Below, piece after piece: positions 9,684-21,853 of a stretch of 64,000 nucleotides of DNA. The stretch lies in assembly GCA_947652115.1 (NCBI GenBank), contig OX393568.1, forward strand, positions 17,411,971 through 17,475,970, given 5' to 3'. A model generated the notes under the pieces. The model made no database searches and was not told the DNA's origin. It worked only from the letters and a program-made list of their open reading frames with translations. The translations under genes and the position numbers were made by a program. The DNA comes from Blastomussa wellsi. Taxonomy: Eukaryota > Cnidaria > Anthozoa > Scleractinia > Plerogyridae. Position 1 is the first letter of the stretch. Every line of letters starts with the position of its first letter.

Positions 9684-12017
9684 CTTCTTGATTACCAAGC
9701 TCCTGAACTCCAACTCTGGCTCAAAATATAATCAACTTATCATGTTCTGTTCAAAGAAAACGACTCAGAAATATTTACAAAGGAAATTAGACATTTCCGT
9801 GTAGCTTGTGACACCGGAAAACAGAGAAAATTGGTTATGTTGTCAAAAGCCAAAAGTAAACGGTTTCATATATGTACACGACTAATTTTTCCTTGTCATT
9901 AATCTTGCAGTCAATGTAATGTAGCACGGGCCGAAAACCTCAATTAACCTTTCAAGTATCACAAAAATAATTCTTTTCAATCGAAGAAAAAAAAGGTTTC
10001 TATTTGCATGCTAACCAAATGTTTCGCTTAATAATTTTAAGGGCCCTGACCAGTATCTCGTTGCCATGTTACGCGGTTGCTATGCAAGTGCAATTTCAAT
10101 TCCGGTGTTTCGGCGCCTTTCTGCGTAGCAACAAATTTACTTCATACTTCTTTCTTTTTCGGCGAGAAACTTCTTACAATCACAGCAGAAACCTGTTAAC
10201 CATAGAATGTAATATCTGTAAACGTACAGTGTAGATAGATTCAGATGGTTGTCACACAAAATGTTTGCAAAACAAACGAAAATAACACGTACCGTCGATG
10301 CGATATATATTTTTACAGAAGTGATGTACTTGTGAGTATATGTAAAAAAAGGTGAACATACGGAACTACATGTTTTGAAAGTTTCCCCTTCAGCTCAGTA
10401 CAGAAGCCTGTGTAAACCATGGTCAAAAGAAAAGGCATTTATCACTAGAGCTGAACAAAGCACAAACAATTAAACTGAAGTACTATTTATTTCGATTTGT
10501 TTGTCGGTGAGAGAAGGCAAGAAAAAAACTGTTAGTGTCAATTGAAAAACTGATTCGTAGTGAACCAGACTTAGCTGCCGAACATTGCTCACCGAAACAG
10601 CTGAAATAATTCGTTCTGTATATAACAACATTATATAAAGGAATAAAGCTATTCAACTGTTCAATTATTAATTCAACCGATCGAGCTTTCAAGCTCAAAA
10701 AATTGACTGCGTCGTTTACGCCTTTTTCGCAAAATTACAACTGATTATGATGAAACTCAAACTGAAACTCCTTTTAATAATTACATCCAATTTCGTTCAC
10801 ATTTGTAGTAGCCTGTAGATGTTAACCGACGGCAGAAACGATTGTTAACGTTACGAGAAATCATGCAAGATTAAAGTAAAAGTTTGCTAAATGACGCTTT
10901 GCTGAATGAAGAAATTTTGTTTTTGAAGCGTACGCGAGCAGTGAGGTAGCCAACTCATTGCGACAATGTCAATTACGATGATTTCAGCCAATCAAACATC
11001 ATAACGTTTTACTTCCGGTGCAGTCGAAATTTCGTAGTTTTTCTCGCGAGGAAAAAAGCGCAGCTTCTGTTTTTTTTGCAGTAAATCGAAAGAAAATGCC
11101 TTTTTCTAGAAACGTAAGCATGCATTTTTGGAAAATCAAAATAACAAAAAATGGTACGCAAAAATGTGGTTATCAAACCACAATTTTTCTTATTATTTTT
11201 AAAGTTTTCGTGCTAACGAAAAACGCATGCTTACAATTCTTAAGATTGATGCATAGTTTGACCTGATACTGTAAACTGGGAATAAGACCGTATGTGTCTT
11301 CCGGAAAACTCAATTTTTTGTTCTGGGTCACGTGTCATTGGGCGTGTGCCGATGACGTCATCGACTTGTTTGCACCCACACTCAAAGTCTACTCTCTAAA
11401 TTTAGTTTCATAAAAGTAATGCTAAGTGAAGTTAGAGCCGACTGAATTTTCCCTAGCAACGGCCCAAAAAGATATTGTTCAGGGCCCTCAACGGCACCAA
11501 AACCAATTATAAAACACAAAAATTATGACAAATACTTAAAAAAATCTCTAGCATTCCAACCAGCTGAAAGCTGAAAGTGATGACGTCGATGACGATGACG
11601 ACGATTGTTTCATTGTTTTCACGCAGGGTAGCGAGCCATTCATGTGAGGTCTTACGAGAGCTGCTATATCGGGCTCACGTTCGGTGTGAAACGAACAATA
11701 ACATCCTATTGTATCACTCTATTGTACAAGATGCAAATGACTACTTTGTTTGTCGTTTTTCTTTTATCCTATGCATTATGACGTCAGCTGTGCCGTTTTA
11801 CATGGATCATAAACCCTATATGGCCCCAATCACACGATTAAACCAACAGTAACAGGTTGAAAATCATAACAGCGATGACCGTCTTTCCTACTATTCTCTC
11901 TTTATCTCATCAAACTACACTATAGAGTTCTCAATTTGCACATATTGCAAATGACAGAACACCACGTTGAAGGCCATTCGGATAAGTAATAATTCATATA
12001 TAAATTATTTATATAGA
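9684..12017. other. Gene-free interval
   Basis: I find no convincing coding exon. Short ORFs here have no domain or splice support. Notable content is limited to AT-rich sequence and a GATGACG-type run near 11577-11605. Confidence 0.4.
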
Positions 12018-12100
12018 GTGTTTTCATATTGAACTCTATCATTAAACTCTATCTTTATTATATTCAAACATCGTCTTTTGTTTCAGCAATCCAATATGGA
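12018..12100 (+). repeat. Interspersed repeat, second copy near 32650-32800
   Basis: GAGTGTTTTCA, TTGAACTCTAT, and CTTTTGTTTCAGCAATCCAA followed by TATGG recur in the same order at about 32652-32800. It is a non-coding repeat family. Confidence 0.6.
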
Positions 12101-12304
12101 TTTGAAAGAAGTAATTCTCAAGGGTAAATCACGTAGTCTGAAATGGGACAACAAACAAACGAATCTGTATAGGTCCATTACTATATTAATTAAGTCAAAC
12201 ATTAAAGATCTTTTAAGTGCTCCCTTGATTAAAAACATGCCCTTCAAAAGATTTATTTGTCACAATATTTGTGAGACTCTCGATGGGTATTTCCGATGAA
12301 ATCG

Positions 12305-13060
12305 AAGACGCGACGATCGCTATAGCTCACTTTCAAAATCACGTGGTTTTTTATTTTATCACGTCCAATTGTATCGCGGGCCCATATTGGAAGGACAATT
12401 CTTTCCTTGTAGGTAGTTTTCTAGCTTTATAATATAATTTGGTTTTATCAACTGGGTTGATAATGTCAATTGGCACGGCGTAAAGAGATTCAAGAGCTGA
12501 CGTTTCGAGCGTTACGGGTAAGGGCTAACGCTCGAAACGTCAGCTCTTGAATCTCTTTACGGTGGCCAGTTGACATTATAAACCCAGTTGATAAAACCAA
12601 ATTATATTGTTATACTTCCCACCGACGCAGCACCACAGTTTGTTTAGAAACTTACCCCCTCTATTCTAGCTTTATAATCTGGTTTACTCCACGGAAATAT
12701 TGTCGGCAATTCCCTGAGATGCTTTTTCTTTCCTCCTTTAAATTGGTGTATGAGACGATTGCAGTCTCAATGTTTTGTTGCGGATTAATCTTATTTATCC
12801 CTTTTGAAGAGATTTATCTTTAGGAATGCGATAAAACGATAGGTTCGAATTTTTCCTGGAATAGCTATTGCGCAACGGAACACAGCAGTTATAATGAGAA
12901 GGTATACCTGCTACGCAAGGTAAAATTCATTCATCACGAAAGTCGCAATTTTGAATTGTGTCCTTCCAATGCGAGCCTTCACTACTTTTAGTCCGCGGCA
13001 ACCAAAAATGGCACTTGATTTTGAAAGTGAGCTATTGATGAAACGACGATCTTAGAGATT
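12305..13060. mobile_element. TIR/foldback element, about 0.75 kb
   Basis: The left end (TAGCTCACTTTCAAAATCA near 12322) and right end (TGATTTTGAAAGTGAGCTA near 13015) are inverted repeats. Similarity continues inward: ATTGGAAGGACA on the left, and its complement TGTCCTTCCAAT near 12959-12970. No transposase is encoded. A second palindrome is nested at 12431-12608. Confidence 0.65.
12431..12608. repeat. Foldback insertion with long inverted arms
   Basis: AATATAATTTGGTTTTATCA at the left end returns as its complement at the right end. The arms of about 80 nt also share GAGATTCAAGAGCTGACG and TTTCGAGCGTTA. The centre is GGGTAAGGG. It is a MITE-like foldback nested in the 12305-13060 element. 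Confidence 0.85.
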
Positions 13061-13602
13061 GAAGCGACGATTTACAAATTATTGCATTCAGACAAAATAT
13101 TGGCCAGTCAGACCTAATAGATTTGAATATGAAAATTATAAGTCATCTGATCCACAATCAAACCTGAAATGTCGAAATTAGTCGATTTGATAAAAAGAAA
13201 AACGTTAGAAAAGGATCTTAAAGGCCCGTGTGCGCAAAACAAGTCGTGACATAAAAGCAACGATTTCTTTGAAAATCGACGATTTGATGAAAAAAAGCGA
13301 GACGAAATCGACGTACGCACGTAGCCATAGAGAGGGTCATTTGTGACAAACATGAGAACGGAAGTGATCGATGAAGTAAAATTTATTCACAATAAATTGC
13401 AGGCAAACTTCAAACTTCAGTCAGCACGAAAATAATCTATGCCGAGATTCACCATATGATGATCTAAATAATTTTCTTGGAATTCATTAGTTATTCATTT
13501 GGTGTGTACCACAAGAGAAGTTTCTTAGTTTTCCCAATTTTTCTTCTCTTCAGTTCACCTGGATATTCAGGTGGATATCGTGAGAAGAAATCAGTTTGCA
13601 GG
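13061..13602. other. Gene-free interval
   Basis: Repetitive CGACGATTT-like phrases occur at 13050-13290, probably more decayed MITE material. No gene seen. Confidence 0.4.
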
Positions 13603-13953
13603 CCCAGTTCAAACGTTGTATATTTCTGCCGTGCCGAACTTTATTTTTGAATTAAGTTCGAAAAATGAATGCAAGAAGAAACTTTGAATTTTCGTAAGTC
13701 CGGCACGGCAGTGAGATCGACAAGCTCTGCCGTGCTCGTACAGCAGCCGTGCTTCCAGCTGCCGTTCCAAAACAAAATTGATGAATTATATTAAGCAAGT
13801 TAATATAATTGGTACGTGGATTCAGTAAATCTTGACTTTGCGACGACTCTGCCACGACGCCTGAATCAGAGTCGCATTTCTGCCGTGCTACAATCGAACA
13901 TAATTGCAATTGAGCTCGGAACGGCAGAAGCACGACGACTGAACTGATCCTTA
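13603..13953. mobile_element. Foldback MITE with TTCTGCCGTGCC termini
   Basis: The left end CAGTTCAAACGTTGTATATT then TCTGCCGTGCCGAACT is matched, inverted, by the right end AGCTCGGAACGGCAGAAGCA then CGACGACTGAACTG. The GCCGTGC motif or its complement recurs several times inside. No coding capacity. Confidence 0.65.
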
Positions 13954-14374
13954 GCCGGTTTTAGAAATGTTATTTTTCCGTTAATTCGAGAACGAGAGGA
14001 GGTATGATTTGTAAAATGTAATAACCAATATTTACAAGAAACAAAAAAGCGCTATAAGTTCGACCTCATAGTTTTGACAGATTCAAGAAGCTGATTGAGA
14101 CTAAGAAAACTTCATTAAGTTTAAACGGAAAAAGTTTTCACCCACGTTGTGCAAAAAAATTAAACGAGACCTTCACCATGAGTTCAGTGTTAATACAAGC
14201 AGAGTGGACTAATCAAACAAAGGAATACGGATTTTGCTAATAATATTCTCTAAAGGCGTGACAATACTAAATCTGGCCATTTGTTACCTCAACTAACAGT
14301 CCTGTGGCTAGACAACGATTAAGTCAAATTGGCCTATTTTCATTTTAGATATACACAGACACCGTCCTAGGAGA

Positions 14375-16015
14375 ATGACTAGAAAGCTTGCTGCAGTTGC
14401 CACACTTCTTTTGTTTATCTCATCTCTAGTCGCTCAGAATTCAGCGTACGTAACAACAATAGAGAGACAACTGAAACTTTGTAGGAGCAACTCAAACGAA
14501 GATGACACCAGAGTTCGAAGATGGGGCTGGTGGGGCATGTCAAAGCCAACTCAGGTGCGTATAAATTACATTTGTCTGTATTTGAAAAAGTCCAAATGGC
14601 TCATGACTACTGCGTTAAAGGAGTTCTGTCACGGATGACACATAATGAAAAGTTCAGCCTATAAATGTTTCAATCGTCTTCATTCAAACCATCCTTGTTG
14701 CATCTTTGGTGTTTTTCTTCCTTGGTAAACAATTATTTCAAAATTTCCTTTGACTTGAGGCAATTTGAACATCTCGAAAGCCCTTTTAACTGCTGCCTCT
14801 CATGCTAGTCCATTGCAAGTTCCTCCCATATATACACCCCCGGTCGGAAAGAGGCGCTGTGTGTCTTGCCCAAGAACAAAATACAGTGTACCCGGACCTT
14901 TCGATCCGGAGTTTCTGCACACCAACCAATGATGCCACCGCACCTCCCTCTCTTTTTCCACCTAATTAATTATTTTTTGTACTGGACTTAATTTTCGCAA
15001 TTTTCATACTTCCAAAAAATGTCGCTAAATTGAAAACGCGCGAAAAGTAGTTATTTCTGAAACTGATGACGCAAAAATGCTAAAACGGTACCCCGCTGCA
15101 AAATTCTTTTATCAGCCTTAATGCAAGGTTGCATGTTCACGTTTTTTATCCTGAATTACACGGCCGTAATGTTTAGGATAAGGTTCTGTTCAATATCATG
15201 GTAAAACTGTTGAAGTTTTTAAAGACAATAACACGTACCCCAGGAAACGCTACATATCTCAACGGGAATTTTCATGACTTTACTAAATAACTTTGCCATG
15301 CAACATCTGGCGAAGACAATTGCTTTTAAATAAGGGAGCCTTAAGCTTCGGTGATATAGAATCTCGGTCCGTCTACAGAATCACAAGTTTTGTTATGGTC
15401 AAATTTTGATGTTATCACATCTTTTTCGTTAAATTTGATATTTCTTTTCGCTGAACATTTTCAGTGTTCTTTCAACTTCAAGATAATGAAGCAAGCAGAT
15501 GGGACAATATTAGCCACACTAACCTCGTTTGAAAGTAAAAATTCTTTCGAGTTACTAGCTCAAAAACGAAGTTATTGGGGCTAATTTAAATAAATAAAAA
15601 AGAATTGTTAGCCTTTTTTTGCCAGGATTTTGCAAATCGTTCTTCGGTTCGCGCCGCCGAGAGACTTTGTATTATCATAATCGGACATTTTGAACAGTAC
15701 AAGGTCGCAGTTAAGAAATGGTCGTTTCTAGTTAATAGTTGTTTATAGCAGAGAGAAATCGGTCGAAGTGTAAAGGGAATAAAATGTTCATCTCGTAGAC
15801 ACCTAACACTTTCAGTCCCTTATGTCCTTTTTTCGCAGCGACAGTGTAGCAGCTTCCGGTCTATACTTTGCGACAGCAAAATAGCTCCAGGTCTTCAGGG
15901 CAAAGCTCCTACGATCCCTCCATCCCTCCCAGCACTTCCTCCCTCGCTACCTCCACCAGACGCTCTACTAAAGAAGAGGACGAGACGATCAAGTTCTACA
16001 GTCAGGAAGGACTAG
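14375..16015 (+). CDS. P4: two-exon secreted precursor with C-x7-C and proline-rich tail
   Basis: Exon 1 is 14375-14554 (60 codons) and exon 2 is 15839-16015. The intron is phase 0 (CAG|GTGCGT; TCCTTTTTTCGCAG). The product is 118 residues. The signal peptide is residues 1-24 (LAAVATLLLFISSLVAQNSA), and the secreted part begins YVTTI as in P2 and P3. Exon 1 has one Cys (C36), an acidic NEDD and RVRRWGWWGMSK. Exon 2 begins RQCSSFRSILCDSK, with C63 and C71 seven apart as in P2 and P6. It continues with a proline-rich stretch (PTIPPSLPALPPSLPPP) and ends with basic KKRTRRSSSTVRKD. A possible 5' UTR acceptor (TTTTCATTTTAG) precedes the start. The intron holds a SINE copy. Function unknown. Confidence 0.72.
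14770..14945 (-). mobile_element. Truncated tRNA-derived SINE in the P4 intron
   Basis: It shares CATGCTAGTCCATTGCAAGT, GTGTCTTGCCCAAGAACA and the degraded B-box/A-box region (CTTTCGATCCGGAG, CACACCAACCAATG) with the SINE at 2375-2626. It is decayed and lies on the minus strand. Confidence 0.65.
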
Positions 16016-18944
16016 GAGACAGCTAATAACATCATTAAAAAGTAAACAATTCTTTCCTTTTGAAAGCAGACAAGCTGAATGTGTGAACGCTGTTATATGG
16101 TGGAGCTAAAAAAAAATGATTTAGATAATGTTACTGACATACGCTGTTCAGTTTAGAAAATGTAAGAGAATCTATTAAAATGTATAAATATTGAAACTGA
16201 GTGTGGTTGTCGTCTATTAGAGTACCGAAAGTAAAATAAACCGATTCCAGAGGATTGTGCGTTTTAATCAGGTTATTTATTTGGAGGAAATAAAAGTGCA
16301 CACAAGAATACACACACACACAAAAAAAATCGTGAACATAACAATATGAAGTACAAAGTAGTCTGATATAGCTGCGAGGAGAGGAGTTACAACTGGAAAG
16401 TTGTAAGAAGTATTTAAACACAAGCCCCTTGCCTTATATTCGAAAGGACTTATTCAGAAGGAATTTTTTCTTTGGGAGGTAGGTGTATTTTTGATTGGGA
16501 CGAGGGGGACTCGTTTGCGAAATGTTAAGAAAAAAATGGCTATTTTAGACCAGTTCATTCAGTTTGAATTTGCTTAAGTCCTCTGATGCATAAAAGACGT
16601 AAATTCAACTTTAAGACGGTTAATAAGAGCTAATACATTTACAGTAACCAATTTGCAATCAACTTATCAGAGGCTTATCCATCATTTCCGCTACGATATT
16701 ATATCCCTGACCTGAAGCGTAAAACACACGGCCCCTTATCGCTGCATTTTTCCCAAACAATGAAAAAATTGTGAAATTACAGCTAAATTCACAACAGCAC
16801 AAACAAAAAATGTCAAAGAAGAGATTGATTTGTCTGAAACTTGCGAAGAAATGAGAACTGCGATTTTTTTGCGCCAAGAAAGCGTTGGTGCAAAACTCGT
16901 ATGCACAACAACAACAACAACAACAGATATTTTATTAATGATGATCCATTTTGTAAGTCTTAGTATGCGCGTATGCGCGTCATTGCATTAAAAGATGAAA
17001 GAATAGTTAGTGCTTTCAAAAGCACATTAACTCGTACAGGGATGTCCGACACATTTTGACTCGAGAAAAAGTTACCGTTAACAAAAAGAAAATCATTTTA
17101 ACAAGATCTGGGTACAGTACTAATAGCGAAAGTTTGGGTGACATTGGTCACAGGTGACATATAAATCTCTCGATTCTCATTTCAATTAAGCCAGAAGTAG
17201 TTTCGGATAGAATAAGTTCAGCTATCGAATAAATTATGTCCGGCTCGACCCAACTCACCTTTGTTTCAGAACTAAATTATTGTGTGCTGCATTTGGCTTA
17301 TGAACAGTTGTGTAAAAACGAGTCTTAATGTAATTATATGAAAATAAATTCATTTGTTTGACCTCGACATTTAATTTCCGTGCACATCGAACTCGTTTTC
17401 TTATGGAAGGTTTTGCACGAGGACTCGTTTTGAAGCGGAGGGAACTCGGAAATGGTCTATTTTATTCAAGTCTACTGACAAAATTTCGTTCAAACGAACA
17501 TAAGGTTAGCCATCAGGTACAAGTGTTCATCTCTAAGTGTGTTATAGGCGAGAACACAGAAAACACAAGTACGTCGTATAGCGGCTGAAGTTATGTTTCC
17601 ATTAAGTCAGAAAAAAAGGAATAATTCTTCAACAAGCATTACACTAAGTGTATCTACGTGCATCCGGGGACAAATGTTCTATAATCTATTCAAATAAGAA
17701 GGAAATAGACGCCAGCTGTCAACTGATTTAACGTTAAAAAGTGTAGAAATATTTCACATTCTAAATCGAGGCCTTCGCATTAAAAACTTTCTAAATTTAA
17801 TTGAAGACAATTTGCAGTGAATATTTGATAGAATAAATATTCTTCGAAACCCTATTGCTTCCTCTTTATGTTCTCTTTTCGTTGGTCAATGAAATGTCTA
17901 AGAATACTATTTCTGATTCTAAATTAAATTACTTAATATGTTTCTAGTAGCACTTAAAGGACGCAAATTAATTTAACTTACTTGTGAAATTATAATTGCC
18001 TCTTAGCTGAAGTACTCTGAAAGCGAAGGGTGTTTCACTGCCGAAAAAAATGCGTTGCATTTTATGATGTTTGTTCGATGACAAGTTGTTTACTTTACCA
18101 CGTTATACGCATGCATATGCTTACATTACCAAACAGCTATTTAATTCTCCAAGGCTTATTTTAACGCATCCTTTATTAGAAAACTAATCCTGAGTTTCTA
18201 TGTATATTTTGATTTCCTAGGATGTCTGAACAAGTTTACTATGATGAAGAAACTCAATTCTAACTAACCGTTCTTTGCCCACATTTGAAGTCCACATTTC
18301 TCAGTTTTGACTAGCATCCATTAGGACGATTGTTCTCCCAGTCTACGTCAAAACAACTATTTTTCAATAACTATTTTACATCGCATCATTTTTTGAATTT
18401 CTACTAGAAGCCACTTTCAACCTTGACTTTTCTTTGTTGTATGTTTCTCTCTGTGAAAAACAGCAAAAATATTTTCAGATCAGAAACATCTGTAAAGAGA
18501 TACAAAAACTATAAATAGCCCCCACCTTTCTTCCTGCAGCACTTTACGAACGTTACCCAAGGGACCTTCACCTGGTTTGACGTACTCATTGTTTTCTGTC
18601 AATAAAAAATAGATTAATGGAAATGAAATTTTAAATCAGGAAGATTTTTGTCAGCACTACCAAAAGTTGCTTTCTAAGTACGCTTCTTCTTCATGGCACC
18701 CTCGATATGAATTTTTGGCAAGTAATCAGATTTAAACGTCACGACTAGCAGCAAAACAGCTAAAAACGTTTTACGACGATAACTGAATCCGACAAGTTCG
18801 TCCGGATCTGAACAAATATTTGTCATTAGTAACAGTTTCGAAAAGTATTTCGTTACATTACGTATTGTCAGTGGGCGTCAAGTGAGGCAATAAAATAAAA
18901 CTGATGCACTGTATTTTACTATTTGTTCTGGGACAAGAAGCAGC
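16016..18944. other. Gene-free interval between P4 and P5
   Basis: No coding exon is supported. A CAA microsatellite lies at 16904-16925, and a short TATGCGCG duplication near 16964-16982. Otherwise it is AT-rich unique-looking sequence. Confidence 0.4.
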
Positions 18945-19442
18945 ATGCAAAGTAGATTCACAACCACATTGCTAGTACTTGTTTTAATTCTGTACGTACA
19001 GTGCATAACTAGCACCGATGCCGTGCATAGCATATGGCCTGGCCCCAAAAGACGACGACGTGGAAAGAGGACTTTAAAAAACTTAGAGGTAATAACTGTT
19101 TACCCAGTGTTTTTTTCAATCTTGGTTCACTTACAGTAAAAAAGGGTGATTTCGATTGATTCGGCTGATTAAATAGAAAACCCAATGAGACAGGTTTCGA
19201 TTTCCCAATTTTAGAAAGTTCTGCTGAATAAATCATACATTTATAAACTAAAGCAGGACGTATCAATTTTTTCACTGAAAGTCCCATGGACGGCTTTTGG
19301 TTACTCACACAACACTTTATATACTAAGGTACTCCTTAAGAGGGTTTCATCGAAGATGTCCCCCAGACAAATCAGCCCATTCATTTCTATGACCTTCAAG
19401 TATCTTCTGCAATGTGCTGTCAGACGGCTAAAAGAAATTTGA
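18945..19442 (+). CDS. P5: probable two-exon secreted basic peptide precursor
   Basis: Exon 1 is 18945-19088 (48 codons), with signal peptide residues 1-26 (TTLLVLVLILYVQCITSTDA) and secreted part VHSIWPGPKRRRRGKRTLKN then LE. It contains a run of four Arg and a G-KR site. The donor GAG|GTAATA is phase 0. Exon 2 is uncertain. The best in-phase choice is 19401-19442 (acceptor GACCTTCAAG), adding YLLQCAVRRLKEI and a stop, with AATAAA near 19500. A second acceptor 20 bases on (GCTGTCAG) also opens a short frame. WPGP-KRRRR here and WTPG-RKK in P8 are loosely alike. The first exon is convincing; the second is a guess. Confidence 0.55.
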
Positions 19443-20419
19443 GACTGGTCGATATGCATTTGAATACATCAGCGAAAGTGACGTATCGAGTAAGTTCCGA
19501 ATAAAACGGAAAATGGAACATATTGATAATTGATCGCCACGATGAATCTGCGGCTGTGAAATAGAAAGATAGCTCTTTTCGTCATTCTGGTTTCATCCAT
19601 TTGTTAACAGTACCAATTTATTATTAAAAACTGATGGTTTTCAGTCCTTCTTAATTAACACCATTCCATTAAAGTGGTACCTCGATGAAAAGAATTTGTT
19701 CTTGTTCTCTTTCGATTCCGATTTTATATTTGGCAAGAATGCACCATGCCAATTATTGAGCCTTATTGAGCCAATTATTGTCTCAAGTCCGTTTTTTGAA
19801 CGACGAATTCTAGATTAAACTGTCCACCATTACCAGATTCGACTTCAGTCAAGTTGCATTGAGAGAGCTGGATCGAGAGAGAAAACAACGTCATATACTC
19901 ACTAGTTTAATTTTTTACTGTGTGAGCCCAGATAATTTGGTATGCAGAACATTATACTATTCTCACCGATCTCACCTGCACCCCTATAATGAGAAATGGG
20001 GAGCCCTGGCATCCTGGGCTTATAGCATCGGTGATATGAGGAGCGCTTCAGGAATCCGAACCACCCATACTAAAACCAAACCACCCAAACTCAAGACCGA
20101 ACCCCGCGCTCCAAAATAAGGATCGGCCAAACCGCGCCCCAAACTAAAAGGGAGAGGAGAGAAAGATGTAAAATTACAGGCAGCAAACCCCCTCCAGAGA
20201 GATCCTGAGATTATTTACTGTCATCCCCTGAGCCATATAAAGAGAGAGTTACAACAACAACAACTTTATTAATTTAATACCTAAGTAATACAAAATGTTT
20301 GAGCCCGCGAGTTATTAAACCTGACGCAACTTCCTCAAGGTCTGGATACACTTTCTGGGTTGAAATCAGGAGAAACTTCCATTACGGAACGGTAAAGGCG
20401 AGTAAAAACGCTTAAAACA

Positions 20420-21405
20420 TCGCGCGCCGGATACACATCGTCCATGAGGAAACAAATAACAAAATATCTCATGCCGGAAAATATGCCAAATATACATCGG
20501 CCAAGAGTAAACAAATAACAAAACATCTCACGCCGGAAAATATGCCAAATACACATCGGCCATGAGGAAACAAATAACAAAACATCTCATGCCGGAAAAT
20601 ATGCCAATTACACATCGGCTTTAAGTAAACAAATAACAAAACATCTCATGCCGGAAAATATGCCAATTACACATCGTCCATGAGGAAACAAATAACAAAA
20701 TATCTCATGCCGGAAAATATGCCAAATACACATCGGCCAAGAGTAAACAAATAACAAAACATCTCACGCCGGAAAATATGCCAAATACACATCGGCCATG
20801 AGGAAACAAATAACAAAACATCTCATGCCGGAAAATATGCCAATTACACATCGGCTTTAAGTAAACAAATAACAAAACATCTCATGCCGGAAAATATGCC
20901 AATTACACATCGTCCATGAGGAAACAAATAACAAAATATCTCATGCCGGAAAATATGCCAAATACACATCGGCCATGAGTAAAGAAATAACAAAACATCT
21001 CATGCCGGAAAATATGCCAATTACACATCGTCCATGAGGAAACAAATAACAAAATATCTCATGCCGGAAAATATACCAAATACACATCGGCCATGAGTAA
21101 ACAAATAACAAAACATCTCATACCGGAAAATATGCCAAATACACATCGGCCATGAGGAAACAAATAACAAAAGATCTCATGCCGGAAAATATGCCAATTA
21201 CACATCGGCTTTGAGTAAACAAATAACAAAACATCTCATACCGGAAAATATGTCAATTACACATCGGCCATGAGGAAACAAATAACAAAACATCTCATGC
21301 CGAAAAATATGCCAATTAAACGTCGGCCATGACGAAACAAATAAAATATCTCATGCCGGAAAATATGCCAAATACATATCGGCCATGAGGAAACAAATAA
21401 AACAA
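20420..21405. repeat. 59-bp minisatellite, about 16-17 copies, with 4-unit higher-order repeat
   Basis: The unit is AAACAAATAACAAAACATCT followed by CATGCCGGAAAATATGCCAA and a variable end ending CATCGGCCATGAGG or similar. The variable end cycles through TCCATGAGG, GCCAAGAGT, GCCATGAGG, GCTTTAAGT, and this order repeats exactly twice (about 20441-20677 and 20678-20915), a higher-order period near 237 bp. The cycle then decays. 59 is not a multiple of 3, so the array is not coding. Confidence 0.95.
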
Positions 21406-21853
21406 AATACATACATACATACATACATACATAAATACACACTTTATTGTAACTCCCTACAAGCGTTTTTCGGATACAAGGCTACATGACTAAAATACTA
21501 TTATAATTACATAAATAGACACATAACTAAGGTAATAAATATGAATAAAAATTAGTAAAATCTAATAAGGAAGAAAAAAAAACATAAATTAATCAGAAAA
21601 AAGTAGTCGAACAATAGTTGATCTAAAAGTTTTCACTGAGCCTATAGATTTAATATCATCACTTAGGTCGTTCCAAAGCCTAGCACCACGGTAGGCGAAA
21701 GAACGCTGACCAGTGGCTCGGCGGCATCTTGGAATGTTCAGTTGACTGCATTGTCAGTATTCCTGGTATGAATTTGAGAACGCAGAGTAAATTTCCTAAC
21801 TAAGTAGTCAGGAACAAGTTTATTAACACATTTAAACATCATTACAGCGTCGT

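Noticed and set aside
20420..21405. Regular 59-bp repeats resembling a CRISPR array
   Set aside because: The whole unit repeats with no unique spacers, and the genome is eukaryotic. It is a minisatellite.
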